A stretch of 64,000 nucleotides of DNA. Source: Watersipora subatra (Eukaryota; Bryozoa; Gymnolaemata; Cheilostomatida; Watersiporidae). Position 1 is the stretch's first letter; every line of letters begins with the position of its first letter. The position numbers and the translations under genes are program-made. Below, piece by piece: positions 10,488 through 22,052 of this stretch. The notes beneath the pieces were generated by a model. The model did not search any database. It was not told the origin of the DNA and saw only the letters and a program-made list of their open reading frames with translations. The DNA lies in assembly GCF_963576615.1 (NCBI RefSeq), contig NC_088708.1, forward strand, positions 68,468,672 through 68,532,671. Direction: 5' to 3'.

Positions 10488-13400
10488 CTACAAATGTGTC
10501 ACTGCCCCAAGGTTATCGTAGAAGCGTTTAGATGCAGGACAAGATTTACCATGTGTATGTGATGAATCTCCACGAGAGTCCGTTTGGTCAACTTTACGTG
10601 AGTTTTTACATTTGCTGACTTGTTTTTGTTTTGCTTTGAAGTTGTCTTGACTATGATTACTTAGACTTGTCTCTGGAGAAGAGGAAGGCTGTTCAGTTTC
10701 ATTCAGTACTGATTGCTGCACTGCACCAATGTTGTCAGAGACTACCAAGTCCTTGTCAGGGGAAGCAGCTCTTTGGCCATTATCTTCTGAAGGTTCAGTA
10801 ACATTTGGCACATCACGCTGAAATGCTTGATTGTCTTCTCCTGTTAACTCAATGCTGCCTGAATGTAGCCCATTATGTCTGCGAGACTGATAGCCGATTC
10901 TTTCTCTGTAGAGTGGAGGAAGGCAATGTGGGTCGGTAGGGAGTCGTGGGTAAAGTATATGCACCCCCTTTCTAGCACGATTTCTTTGAGAGTTGTATAG
11001 CTTATATACGGGAGGTGGTGTTGCCGGCACATGGTTTACTTGGAGAAAATCACAAGAAAATTGGTTATAATCCTGCATAGATACAGCATATGATGGAGGA
11101 GGCCTTCTGTATCTGAATTCAGGAAACAGTCGATCTACAACAGAAAGCATGTATGCGTGTAGTTGACCATGCCGAATTCAGCTTGTTAGTTTAGAACTTT
11201 AGAGAAAAGTAACCAATAGCATTGGGTCACCCAAAATCTAAACCCGCATAGGTATTTGTAAAATAAGCAGCAGGACTGTGATCCTCAGACTAAAATAACC
11301 TTCAAACAGTGTTACCAGTGGTTTAAGATCTCTTGTAGCTTAAAATGGCCACTGATGCTCTGTAAAATATCATCGTTCTGAAAAGGAGAAAGGAATTCTA
11401 TTTGTTTATTTATTCATTTTTTCCCGATGATACAGTTACTAGTATTACGAATCCTTAGACTTATGTCAGTTTGAAGGTCGAGAAGGCCGCCTACTGTAAG
11501 ATTACATAAATACGGAATACATGGCTCATCTGATGACGTCAGGGATCAGTAGGAAGGATGAGTGTGAAAGTAATTTTAGCTCCACTTTGTACAAGGGCTG
11601 ACAGTTGGATTCAGTGATTACTTATAGATTGCTCAATAATGCAATAAAATAATGAAGGAGCCAACAGTTGCGCTTCATTCCATCAATAAAATGTAAATTG
11701 CTGCTGCTTATCTTACATCATTACAGACATCTGCTGTAATTGGTAGCTCAGTCAGCAAATTATATCTGATGAGAGAATATAGACTAAGTGATGAACTAGT
11801 AAGGCTTGCATTTCCCTTCAAGCCTCGCTAAAGGTTCTTCTATCACGCCTAAAATAGGGCCCGTTCTCTTTTCATTTAGCTGCCTTGACGTTATTACTAA
11901 ATATTTTTGTATTATTTAGCTGTTTAGATATAAAGTTCAGTCATCGATCATACATTTTATTTTTGAAAATACTTGGTTAGTGTATAAGAAAACAGTATGT
12001 AGGCATTTATATTAAACATCCATTATGAAGTAACCAATAGCATAGGGTCACCCAAAATCTAAACTCGCATAGGTATTTGTAAAATAAGCAGCAGGACTGT
12101 GATTCTCAGACTAACGGTAGAGGCTGTAGAATATCAAAAAGTTTGTACATGTACGTCAAAAAATAATTCATCAACTTACTATAGCTCTTCGGTTCATGTG
12201 TTTGCAAGACTTAAGTTGATCAACAAATCAAATCTGTTTAGAGATCCTTAGTAGACTCACCGAGATTAAAGTGACAAAAGTACATGTCAGAGAATATATT
12301 AAAGCCATCTATATGATCGACTAGAGCACTAAAAGCTTGATGTCTTCCATTGTCGGTTATGCTTCGATAGAATGTTGACCAATAATAGTGCATAAACATT
12401 TTTGGTGCCGATTCATATACCATCTTATGGTCGAATCTGCAAAACAACTTGGTGCGTGTGGCCAAGTCGAGTTTAACATTGACTTCAAATCTCAACTTAC
12501 TCTACTAATAAACCCATACTTTGTAATACAAGACAATTGTTGTCTTGTAATGTTCTTTGAGCAGCCATTTCTACCTTCAAAGGATTAACAAAGCTAACAG
12601 TTTGACAACACTATACAGTAAAACAATTTAACTTCATTGTATTTGAGAATTTTAAAATCAAATAAATTTATCTTATTAGTTTTGTATCGAATCTCGACAA
12701 AGCATATATAATGAGTTTTCATCTTGGAAATTCTTTTATATATGTAATGTTTTTTATGATATTTGAAGTATTTAAGGAAACCTTCAATATGTGCGAACAC
12801 GAATGTTTGATGGTAGTTGTGCAGATCTAGCAACATAGCGGTACACACAAACAAACTTGCTTGTGTATACTATATACACAGTGACTAGTACTAAATACAT
12901 GTACTAGTTACTTGTGTATATACATGTGGGGTCACTAAATACTAGTGACCCCAGATGCTATCTAGGTCACACAAGTCACGATGCAAGCTTTACATAATCT
13001 ATTGTCACATTGATGTCTGCTGCTAATCTCTTACAAGCTACATACAGCTACCCTCTATGCGAGACAATTTCATCTTACAGGCTGTGAGACCTACTGGCGA
13101 AAGCCGGCATTCCTTTATGTTCGCTAGTAATTGTATGCCGAGTACTTGTTTTGCATCATGACATAAACAGCAGCGCTGCTTTTAGGTTCACCAAAAATAT
13201 TTAAAGTTTTATGCCTCGATCGGAAACGAACATGACTATGCTGTCAGATCATAGTCGGTTAACCCAACTGGTTGGTGGTTGTTTAACGGCTTCCGCCAAT
13301 ACTATCTGGCAGCATCTAGGACCAGAGTCTTTCAATTATGCAGCTGACAATTGCAGCCAATTAGTCATGCATAATTGGGCTAACAGCTGAGGCCTCTTTA

Positions 13401-16400
13401 TAACTTCAGCTACCATTCATTCCTCTTCTGTTCTTTGCTGCTTATCTTCTATCTCTGCTACCATTGCTGTTACCTCGCTTTGTTTGAGCAGGAAACATCC
13501 TCTTTATCAGTGCCTATTTTCCTGCCATGCAATATTAAGGTGACTCATACAGTGCAGACATTTTGTGCAGAGACAAAAGTTGCTACTTTTTCAGTAAATG
13601 CATATCAACTAACCAAATCAGACGCGTGATCATACATATTTGATGTCTCTAGTAAATACCATGTTTCAGTAATACTTGTGACCGCACGTATTTAATATTT
13701 GTGAGTTTATGTCTCCAATCGTACCACCGTTAATAGATTTTTATTATTTCTCATTTATAGATTAAAGTGACAAAAGTACATGTCAGAGAATATATTAAAG
13801 CCATCTATATGATCGACTAGAGCACTAAAAGCTTGATGTCTTCCATTGTCGGTTATGCTTCGGTTGTATGTTGACCAATAATAGTGCACGGACATTTTTT
13901 GTGCCGATTCATATACCATCTTATGGTCCTTAGAAGATCCTTAGAACTGAACTGTCAACCACTAACCAATCTAGATTCAAGACCAAGAGTTCCGTTTTGC
14001 TTCTGGTAAAAATGAACAACTATTCATCACGCCAAGTCCAAAATGAGATAGAATGCCCTTGCAGAGTCAACCAGATTTATTGTATTGTTCAATGAAGGAG
14101 TCAGGCCCAGCACATTTTTGCTTGTGAAAGGAATGCTGCTAACTTAGATAGGGTAGATACTGCAGCATCCAGACAACAGGTGCTAATAGCCTATTCTGTG
14201 ATAGATGCTCGGTGCCTTATCTCTAAAATACTAGCATCTGCTGCTGGAGAAATAGATGATGATATATCTCTGTTGGAGATTAAACCTCCATCTGCGTAGC
14301 CTGTTTAAGAGTAGCTTACGTCAGTTCGTTAGAGCCAACAGAACGTAAGTCACATCCATCGATGCAGTAACAACAAAATGGCAGGATGCATGTGCAGTAA
14401 TACCTCGAGATACGAGTGTCCCCCCATATGAGCAATTTGAGATACAAGGAAAATTCTGAGCAAATTTTTGCCTTGAAGTTCGAGACAAATTTGAGATACG
14501 ATATGGTTCTTGATGAGGCTGCTAAGTGGTCAAATATGCGAGAGGCTGCTCACGAGAATAACATCGCTCAGTCGTTCTCATCGAATCAGATTGAAAAAGT
14601 TTTGTAGACTATCACTATTAGATAGGTATTTGCTACTTTGTGAGTATAGGTAGTGAAGTAGATCAGTTAAAGACATGTTTTCCATTGCAATACCCTGTTT
14701 TTGGTGTTTTTTAGGGTAGGAATAGATTAAATTTCATTTAGTTATTTTATATAGGAAGAATTGATTTGACATACAAGTAAATTGACATAGGAGCTCTGTT
14801 GTGGAATGCCTTGAGCTCGTATCTCAAGGTATGACTGTATGAGTGAAAAGGCAGGAGCTGGGTTGATCTGTTTAAAATCAACAATGACTAAAGTATATAC
14901 AGATGATGTACACTAGCTGTTTTCACAATGAGAGCTAGTTGTTGCGTAGGTCAATGGCAATCGAAGAGGTCAGTAGCAAGATTGGAGGTCAGTGGTAATA
15001 CAAGAATAGAATATCAGTGATCATTGACTGCGGTCATGCACTAAACTAAAAACAGCTCCTCGCGCCTGTTGATGGCACCAGCACCATAGCGCAGGCGAAA
15101 ACATCTGTACCAACTTAATTGGTATAAGATTGCAGACTAACAACGAGCTGTCAAGCCAACACATGAAGTGATGAATATAAACAAATGACTTTGCAGCAGA
15201 TGCAAGGAACAAAGGCCTTCGTTTAATAATTTGATAATGAAATGAGGGCATTATTTTGAAGGGCTCTCTAAACAAGGCCATTATAACATCTCTTGCCTGG
15301 TTGGAAAGAGAAGAGGCTCAGCAATTAACAGGCGTGTGCTTGCTGGGACTTTCAAACAGCTAATTGATTCTGGAAAATAGCAACAGTCCTTAGCGTAAGG
15401 TCTGTGCCTCAGGCTGGCCAATGGCGAAGTGCTAAAATGCTAAGCCATGCAAAAAGGTGCCTAAGGCTATGTTACTTGATATAAGACAAGTTGCTCCCTA
15501 ATTGGACATCCAGCATTTGGACCTGCTCTACCCTATTCACAGGATGGCAGAAATCAATAGAGGCAATCATTAATTAAGTTGTGTACCCTTGAAATGTCAC
15601 ACCATGTGCTCAACAGTAAACACTTTTGACATTAGCCTCTACAGGAAACAGTGAAAACTTCTTTCATACTTTTGATGTTCGTTCAAGCTGTAATTATTTT
15701 TACACCTGTACATGTAGTCACCACTTACGTTTTAGTTTCAAATGTAAGACTTGAAATTGTTAGGTTTTAAACACCTTCCTCCCTTTTAAGCGTATACAAT
15801 ATGCATGATATCATTATCAACTAGTAGGAACTCATTCTAAGGCAGCGAACTCTGTATAGATACAAGACTTATTTATTTTTTAAACATGAACTGGATGTGT
15901 TTTACGTTATTTTTAGACTCATACAATTGCTTTGTTGATTGGGTTGCTTAGAGCAGTGTATGACATTGTTGCCATACACTGCTGCCATTCAGCACACAAA
16001 AAATGCTGCCGAAGATTAGATTGATCTTACTCACACTCACCTCCAAACCAGTAAAACCTGGAGCTCCGCCGTATCCTTCTCCCAAAAAACGGTCTTTGTG
16101 GAACAATAGCATAAGATCCCAAGCCGAAGAGCAAGTGGCATGGCTCGTGATCAGAAGGTGTGCAGCGCCACCCGATTATTACAACTGATAAAAGAACTAT
16201 TCCCAACCCTACAAATATATTAAAAACAGAAACCTTGTGTTAGCTGCAGGATACCAAGCTGTATTTCAAATAGTGAAAATACAAAATGATCATAACTATT
16301 AGTTTTGTGGTTAGCATTTACTGTTCAAAAGTTGCTAGTTTCTCTCACTCTTTACATTAGTTTCATTTTGTGAAGCAAAAAACAGCAATTCGGGCACCTA

Positions 16401-18944
16401 TCTTCATTTGTATTGATCGTTTTGTCGGCAGCAGATGACAGACACGCGATATGAACTTTTGGACATTTTGTGCCAATAGAATACACCATGTGATCGTTGT
16501 CTAATCATCTGCCTGTTACGCTCTCTGCAACATTATCTCTATGACGATTATTACTACCGGCACTTTAAACTGACAACAGCAACTGGTACTCTGACAAAGA
16601 TCTGACAACAGCAACTGTTGCTCTGACAAAGATAAGCAGAAGTGGCAGCTTGTATGGGTAGCATAGTGTATAATTATGTGCAGCAACCTCTCGACCTCTT
16701 CTCTCTGTATTGTTACCTTGACAATGAACTAAGAATTTTGCTCTGTAGGCCTCAAACACAGTGCAGGAGCAATAGCTGGTCATTGCAATTACTATCAAAG
16801 GGATTAAGTGTTGTTAAACTTTAGTCAATGGGGATATATAAGCTCAACAACTCCAAATTAATTATGCAATGTTCACGATACTTTTGAGATTGTAGGTTTT
16901 TGGCTAAACTAAAATTGCCAAATCCTGTTTTATCAATCAGAAGTTCATAGGTGTAATGTCCTCTTTACAAACACTCTTACGAGTTACTGCATATGTTATT
17001 TCTCATTCCATTCTCAACAATTGCTGAAATCTCATGCTAGCAATTGCTGCTTATGTATAACAACAAATACTTTGTAGCCTTAAAACCTCCTTTACGGAAC
17101 AATCGTAAAATAACTTCATAGTGCACTTTCAGTCAAAAGTTTGCTCTTCGCTGTTAGGCACTCTCATACCTACAGTATCTACATGACATTGTCTATAGTG
17201 ATTGTATACCTACAGTACCTAGATGACACTGTTTATAGTGATTGTGTACTTATTGTATTTACATGACACTGTCTATAGTGATTGTGTACTTACAGTATCT
17301 AGATGACACTGCTTATAGTGATTGTATACTTACTGTATTTACATGACACTGTCTATAGTTATTATCTACTTACAGTATCTAAATGACATTGTCTATAGTG
17401 ATTGTGTACTTACAGTATCTAGATGACACTGTTTATAGTGATTGTATACTTACTGTATTTACATGACATTGTCTATAGTGATTGTATACTTACAGTATTT
17501 ACATGACATTGTCTATAGTGATTGTGTACTTAGAGTATCTAGATGAAGCTATCTTTAGTGATTGAACATTCTTACATCTCTTTTTACCCTTAAATTATTA
17601 TGAATATCTGAGTGTGGTCCCAATGTCTGTGGAGCTATGTCTATGTCACTGATGACATGGCCTCAATCATGCAGCATGTTAGAATACTAACAAGGCCATC
17701 ATTAGTAGCATAAATCAAATGAACTTCAAAAGCAACCATCTCTTTTGATCTCTGCAAAAAACCCAGCAGTGGTAACTCTATTCATTTTTTGCAATGAGAA
17801 TTGCAGTGACGCAAAGCCTCGCGAGTGAGAGACCTATTCAAACGGCGAGTCACAATATTTTATGAGAAATTACTTGTTAGAGTCGTACGGGCTGTCGCTA
17901 TTGTTTTCATAAGTCTGAGATGGTGAGTAGTACCATGTAAGACCCAGACTGTGATACAAAAATATAACACAGAGTAAAACGGAGAAAATAAAGAAAGATG
18001 ACGAGAGACAGTCAAGAACAAAGTTGTATGAAAACCAGCAGCAAGCCAAAACCATAAAACAGACATTGTGGAAAGAATCAACTGCAATGGGGAGATACAG
18101 GCTGTGTATAAACCTATTATAGCCGAAATTTGTAGGATCACAATTTGAATATCACATCAGAGTTGCTCTTTACAAAAACTGACGATAACAGTGAAATGGT
18201 CCATGCTAGTCTTAGCTGCTTCAAAATCAGTGTAGTGTTTTGTGAAATATTGGCAGTTGCCCTTCACCGTTCCTAAAGCTAAAAAACCACTTTTTTACGC
18301 TAAATACTCCTGCTTTAGAATAAAAAAGTGTTCACTGAAAATTTTAGTGAGCTTGGTAAAGCAATAAATTATTTTTTATACAAAACTGCAATAAAAATGG
18401 ATGTTTACGCAGCTTGTAATAAATACAGCACATCTTAACAGTAGTTACTATAAAAATTAAAAAATATTAGTTTGTTAAAATTTTATTATGATTGCTCATT
18501 CCTATGTAAGGTATATTTGAATTGAAAATACCAACCTGCAAACATCAAGGATAGTGTAAGAAAGTTGTTCTCTAGAGTTCGGGCAGCTCCTAGTATAACC
18601 GAGGCAATGATACTGAGCAGCCCAGCAGATGTCATCATAAACAGCACCCTGCGGAACCGTAGGCAGCCTGCGAGACAGAATTTACAGAGCACGACGTCGC
18701 AGCAAACCTTTCTACGTTGAGTCTCCATGTCATCGCAGTTCGTTATTTGTTCGATAGAGATACTACGACGACGCTGACTATTGTGGGTTGTCAGTGGAAG
18801 AGGCTCTGAAATGTAAGGTGGAGGTATTGGTAAGCTGTCTATAATGTCGATGTTAACATCTTCCATGCTAACTGTTTGGATTCCAGTATCAGAGCTCGTC
18901 GCAACCGGGTCAGCTGCTGCCTCTGACCTGCTACGTACAGACAT
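10488..18944 (-). CDS. Putative tetraspan PPxY membrane protein (ENTREP/FAM189-like), partial model
   Basis: Four phase-compatible minus-strand exons: 18944-18536, 18081-17874, 16775-16717 and 11134-10488 (phases 1, 2, 1). Exon 1 starts at ATG 18944 and has a PPPY motif at residues 41-44, a cysteine-rich juxtamembrane stretch (about 70-94) and TM1 (about 100-121). Exon 2 adds hydrophobic segments and an N-N-S sequon in a loop. Exon 3 continues a cysteine-bearing loop. The last exon is a long polar tail with three PPxY motifs (PPSY, PPVY, PPLY). PPxY motifs bind WW domains of NEDD4-family ubiquitin ligases. CD20-like tetraspans with PPxY tails are typical of ENTREP/FAM189, which link ITCH-type ligases to endosomal cargo. 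The expected TM4 exon between 16716 and 11135 was not found, and exon 3 (59 bp) has a weak pyrimidine tract. Exons 1 and 4 could belong to two genes. Confidence 0.45.
11208..11293. repeat. 86-bp dispersed direct repeat, copy 1
   Basis: Starts agtaaccaatagcattgggt and ends cctcagactaa. It is nearly identical to 12029-12114 in the same orientation about 820 bp away, with only a few substitutions. Origin unknown; it may be a fragment of a dispersed element. Confidence 0.85.
11294..12028. other. No exon recognised (inside tetraspan gene span)
   Basis: No hydrophobic, splice-flanked exon that could supply the missing TM4 was found here on the minus strand. Confidence 0.4.
12029..12114. repeat. 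86-bp dispersed direct repeat, copy 2
   Basis: Second copy of the sequence at 11208-11293, in the same orientation. Confidence 0.85.
12261..12436 (-). CDS. Orphan internal exon, function unknown
   Basis: A 176-bp stretch open in one frame, preceded by a strong acceptor (ttgttttgcag, ending at 12437) and followed by a strong donor (gtgagt from 12260). It starts in phase 2 and ends in phase 1 and encodes about 58 residues rich in aromatics and histidine, including HYYWS and DMYFCHFNL. The phases do not let it follow tetraspan exon 3 directly, so it probably belongs to another gene or to a decayed one. I do not recognise the family. A 170-bp copy lies at 13759-13928. Confidence 0.45.
12437..13758. 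other. No gene recognised; small palindromes
   Basis: Contains a perfect 11-bp inverted repeat with a 5-nt loop at 12927-12953 (TGGGGTCACTA arm) and a weaker inverted repeat at about 13238-13315 (ATGCTGTCAGAT arm). These may be ends of decayed MITEs. No coding signal seen. Confidence 0.45.
12927..12953. repeat. Perfect 11-bp inverted repeat, 5-nt loop
   Basis: TGGGGTCACTA is followed by AATAC and then its exact reverse complement. No associated gene or terminator-like T-run is visible. Confidence 0.8.
13759..13928 (-). pseudogene. 170-bp duplicate of the orphan exon
   Basis: Corresponds to 12263-12432 with 7 substitutions, all within about 45 bp; the other 125 bp are identical. The frame remains open but meets a stop (TAA) immediately after the shared part, and the donor of the original is missing. 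Duplication ends fall just inside the exon's splice sites. It could be a non-functional copy or, less likely, an alternative terminal exon. Confidence 0.5.
13929..14394. other. No gene recognised
   Basis: No conserved open frame was seen. The run agcagatgctagtatt-like words on the minus strand near 14220-14260 do not extend into a domain. Confidence 0.35.
14395..14837. mobile_element. mariner-like MITE, short copy
   Basis: Ends are inverted repeats: left CAGTAATACCTCGAGATACG and right, read inward, CAGTCATACCTTGAGATACG. The right end is followed by TA. The internal sequence shares words with the element at 43769-44502 in opposite orientation. No transposase is encoded, and the 63-codon open frame inside is incidental. 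Confidence 0.65.
14838..16716. other. Putative intron of the tetraspan gene; nothing else recognised
   Basis: Contains a 31-bp imperfect tandem duplication (ctgacaacagcaactg) at about 16572-16632. Minus-strand frame 15021-15281 is open but lacks convincing splice sites. Confidence 0.35.
17165..17545. repeat. Minisatellite, 40-bp unit, about 9.5 copies
   Basis: The unit reads approximately tacagtatctacatgacatt then gtctatagtgattgtatact. Copies differ at scattered positions (acatgac/agatgac, gtcta/gttta). It lies in the putative intron between tetraspan exons 2 and 3. Confidence 0.9.
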
Positions 18945-20364
18945 GACTCTCTTCTACTACTGTAATTACCAGAAATGATTACGAGTTGCATAAAAGCCAC
19001 ACACGCTTCTGATTCGTGTTCTACTAGAAGAAAACTAGTACAATAAGACTACAATTATTTACTATAATTTAGACTACATTACTATTACTACAATTATAAT
19101 ACTAGAAATTTCCCTGTCATACAGCCACGACTAAAGTGATAATGGAAAAAGAAAGGTACTGCTGGTTGAGAAATGCAATATTAGCAGTCAAATGGCACTG
19201 CAGTGCAATAGGAGAACTGCAATGGTAGCTGTAATGTACTGGGTGTTATTATGTACAACAAACAGCGATAATGAAAGGAAAAGATTATATGTTTATATCT
19301 CTCCCCTGCAATAAGATAAATGCAATGTTAGAAGTAAAATGGCAAGCTGCTGTGTAATATACGCAGGCTGGGGGCTGTATATCATTGGTCATAGCAACCA
19401 ATATCAAGAAGTTGTGATATTTATCTAGATTTCTGTATTTATATCTACAAAATTATGCTGAACTTAAAAATCTAAACAGATTTTAGTTGGTTGTCATAAA
19501 AATAGAAGTGTATCTATAAGAAAATGTTGGCCTATTACTTAATTTTGCAGATATTAAAAATGGCTTGGCAGTACCGCGATATTGGGCACAGCTGCAGTAT
19601 CATCAACAAAATCTTTAGAAAAATAATGACAGTAACATATTGCACACCATCGGTCACTATATACTTCGATCTTGTAAATGCGAATGATTATTCTTATAAC
19701 TATATATCATAATAATCTTATCAAATCGAATAATTATTCTTACAATTAAATATTGTAATAATCTTATAAGAATCGTTAAAAAATATCATCGTCATTTCCT
19801 TTACTTTCACTGCTTTGGACATCAGTTGGAATACCAAAGTACTCATTATAAGTGTAAAAAATGTCAAAGTCTGGTAGAATCGGCAAAAAAGAAACGATTA
19901 CTAGTCAGTACTTCTACGTTAATTACAGAAACCTTCGGCAATTGGACTATGCCATAAACTGGTAAAATGTGCACGACTTAATGGTTCTACTCTATGTCGC
20001 ACGGCCTTGTTGGCGTTTCGTTGGCCGGTCTTAATGTTGATTAAAAAACGCTTGTCAAGTTTTTATTGCGATTTTGGGCCAAATTAATCTGTCTAGTTAT
20101 GTGTAATCCGATCAAATGGGCAAGTTTCAGGATATTGCGTCACCTTTTCAAAAACTTGGTAACATATTTAAATAGCTTTATATGTGTTTTGTATCATTAT
20201 TATACTTGAACGACTCTACACAAAAATGGTTAAATTTTTAGATTGGATTTCGGTAGAAGAGTTTGGTCACTGCCGTTGATGGATCATGTTTCGGGAGTTG
20301 TGTACACATATGCATTTATCATAAAGCTCCCAAACAATCGCTTCGCTTGTTCGTTTTTGTTCTT
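18945..20364. other. Upstream region of the tetraspan gene
   Basis: AT-rich. An imperfect 47-bp tandem duplication containing aataattattctta-like words is present at about 19679-19772. No coding exon was recognised. Confidence 0.45.
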
Positions 20365-20509
20365 GTTCGCATGACGACTGTTCGTTTTTGAGCTTTTAAA
20401 AGCTTGTAATCACATTCCCACATATTTGGCACCTACAACACAGCAGAGTAAAACATGGTGAATCTTTTGATACCAATAACTGTAATGTGAATTTTGTTGT
20501 AAATCAACC
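20365..20509. mobile_element. One-ended fragment of the long-TIR (TTAA) MITE
   Basis: Matches the right terminal repeat of the 6712-7608 element, ending aaatcaacc next to TTAA at 20510-20513. The left part of the element is absent. It ends about 15 bp before the decayed transposase at 20525. Confidence 0.75.
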
Positions 20510-20524
20510 TTAAAATAGGCAAAC

Positions 20525-20989
20525 ATGAGGAAATATAAAGAAAAACTAATAGGGGTGCCCCACAAGATGCTATGAAACTGGTTAATGATGAAAAACGATC
20601 CATGATACAAGCTGCTACGCCATGTAACATAAACCATGTTACTCTGACCCGAGCTTTCAAAGGGCGTGTTAATGGCTATCTAAAGAACCAACTTATATTT
20701 AGCCCCCACCAATGTTAATGATGAAGAAAGTGAGAGTGAGGAAATAGTAAATGACATCAAGGATTTAGAGCTGAATGTTTATGTAGTTGTAATATTTACC
20801 TGTAAGAGGCGCGCAAGCTTTTTCGTTGGCAGAGTGGTGAACATAGACGCCGGTACAGAAAATTTCGCGGTGCGCTATCTCAAACGGAGTGGAGAAGGTT
20901 TCGTAGCTTCAGATGAAAATAATGTTGTCAGTAGACAGGATATCGCAAGGGTACTGCAGATCCAATTATTCTATATCAATTCCAGCTAG
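20525..20989 (+). pseudogene. pogo/Tigger-like transposase remnant (psq HTH plus C-terminal part)
   Basis: From ATG 20525 the sequence reads MRKYK and, after a one-base frameshift, an HTH_psq-like stretch (NRG, then AAT-x6-HVTLTRAFKG) typical of the pipsqueak-type helix-turn-helix at the start of pogo/Tigger transposases. A second segment from about 20710 to a stop at 20989 is in another frame: an acidic stretch, then FFVGRVVNID, FAVRYLKRSG, an ED/EN-like stretch and SRQDIARVL, matching the C-terminal region often found on psq-containing transposon proteins. The central DDE catalytic domain is missing, so the product would be inactive. The two ends are joined by an apparent internal deletion. 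Confidence 0.6.
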
Positions 20990-22052
20990 ATCGGCATTTC
21001 AACTCCAGTCTCTAACTCATCTTACAGAAGTCAAAGAATAAAGAATTTTATCTATAGATTATAACATTGATTGATGCTGATGCCTTTAGATTATCAGTTA
21101 TGTTATTAAAATACTTTTAATATTTAATTTAAATACAACTCCTGTGTCATCTGAGGCATTATTCTGGAGAGGAATGTCTGTTTCAACCAGCCCCATATGC
21201 GAGGCAGGTTAAAACGATGCAACTCATCATGAAAGTTTCCAAGAATTGCACTAGAGGATCGAACTAGAAGTAGTGTTTATTTTTGCATTTGTGGCCTACC
21301 CCATATGCTACCCTTTAAATGGTAAAGAACAATGGCCGGTGGCAGAACTATACTAGACCCCATGGGCTTAAAACTAAAAATTGTTTCAACCAACCCGCTC
21401 TCCCCTTCACAGTATCTAAGTTTTGACGACTCGCTAAGTGGTAAAACTACCGTACCTTTAGTAACTAGAACATAGGACAGAATAATTCTAGAAATTTTCA
21501 GTCTTATTTTGTTTTTATATAAGCTTTTAGTTGATCTATAGCAAAAACAAGAGGAGTGACCTTGTAATTTTCTTATTTTTTAATAGAGATAAGTGGTAGA
21601 GCATGAGCAAACTTTATTGAGATTGCAGATAAAGAGCTAAAACCAAATAAAAAAATATTCATTTTTCTGTTCCATACATAAAAAATATATCACTGAATAA
21701 AATATGCACTTTAGTTTTATAACAGAAAATATCTAACATAGAACATAGAGGCAATAGAACCTGCGGTAAGAGTGAAGAAACCAGAAATACATAAAAAAAT
21801 GAGATAATTTTATGAGCCTTGATGACATTCACTGAGCGAAATAAATGATATACTAAAATAATTTCGACAAAACACTTGTGGAATGTATCAAAAAGTATTA
21901 TATAAAACCATAAATATCAAAGAATGTTACAATAAAATCACAGTTATTAGTTGAAAAGTTAAAGGTGGTTAGACACAAGAAATGGTGACTGACATGATCA
22001 ACACAAATTATGCAACGCTTCAACCACCATCAGCAGTTACTGTGGCAGCAAA
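20990..22052. other. 3' flank of SPFH copy 1; no gene
   Basis: Contains the probable 3' UTR of SPFH copy 1 (from 22052 downward) and a candidate polyadenylation signal at 21613-21618. No other feature was identified. Confidence 0.4.
21613..21618 (-). promoter_or_regulatory. Candidate polyadenylation signal, SPFH copy 1
   Basis: AATAAA on the minus strand about 440 bp after the stop codon of copy 1. The distance is similar to the signal of copy 2 (about 500 bp). This is position-based inference only. Confidence 0.35.

Noticed and set aside
17860..18141. Alternative reading frame with hydrophobic residues across tetraspan exon 2
   Set aside because: This frame would need a different acceptor and, carried into the next exon, reaches a stop. 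The other frame chains in phase through all four exons.
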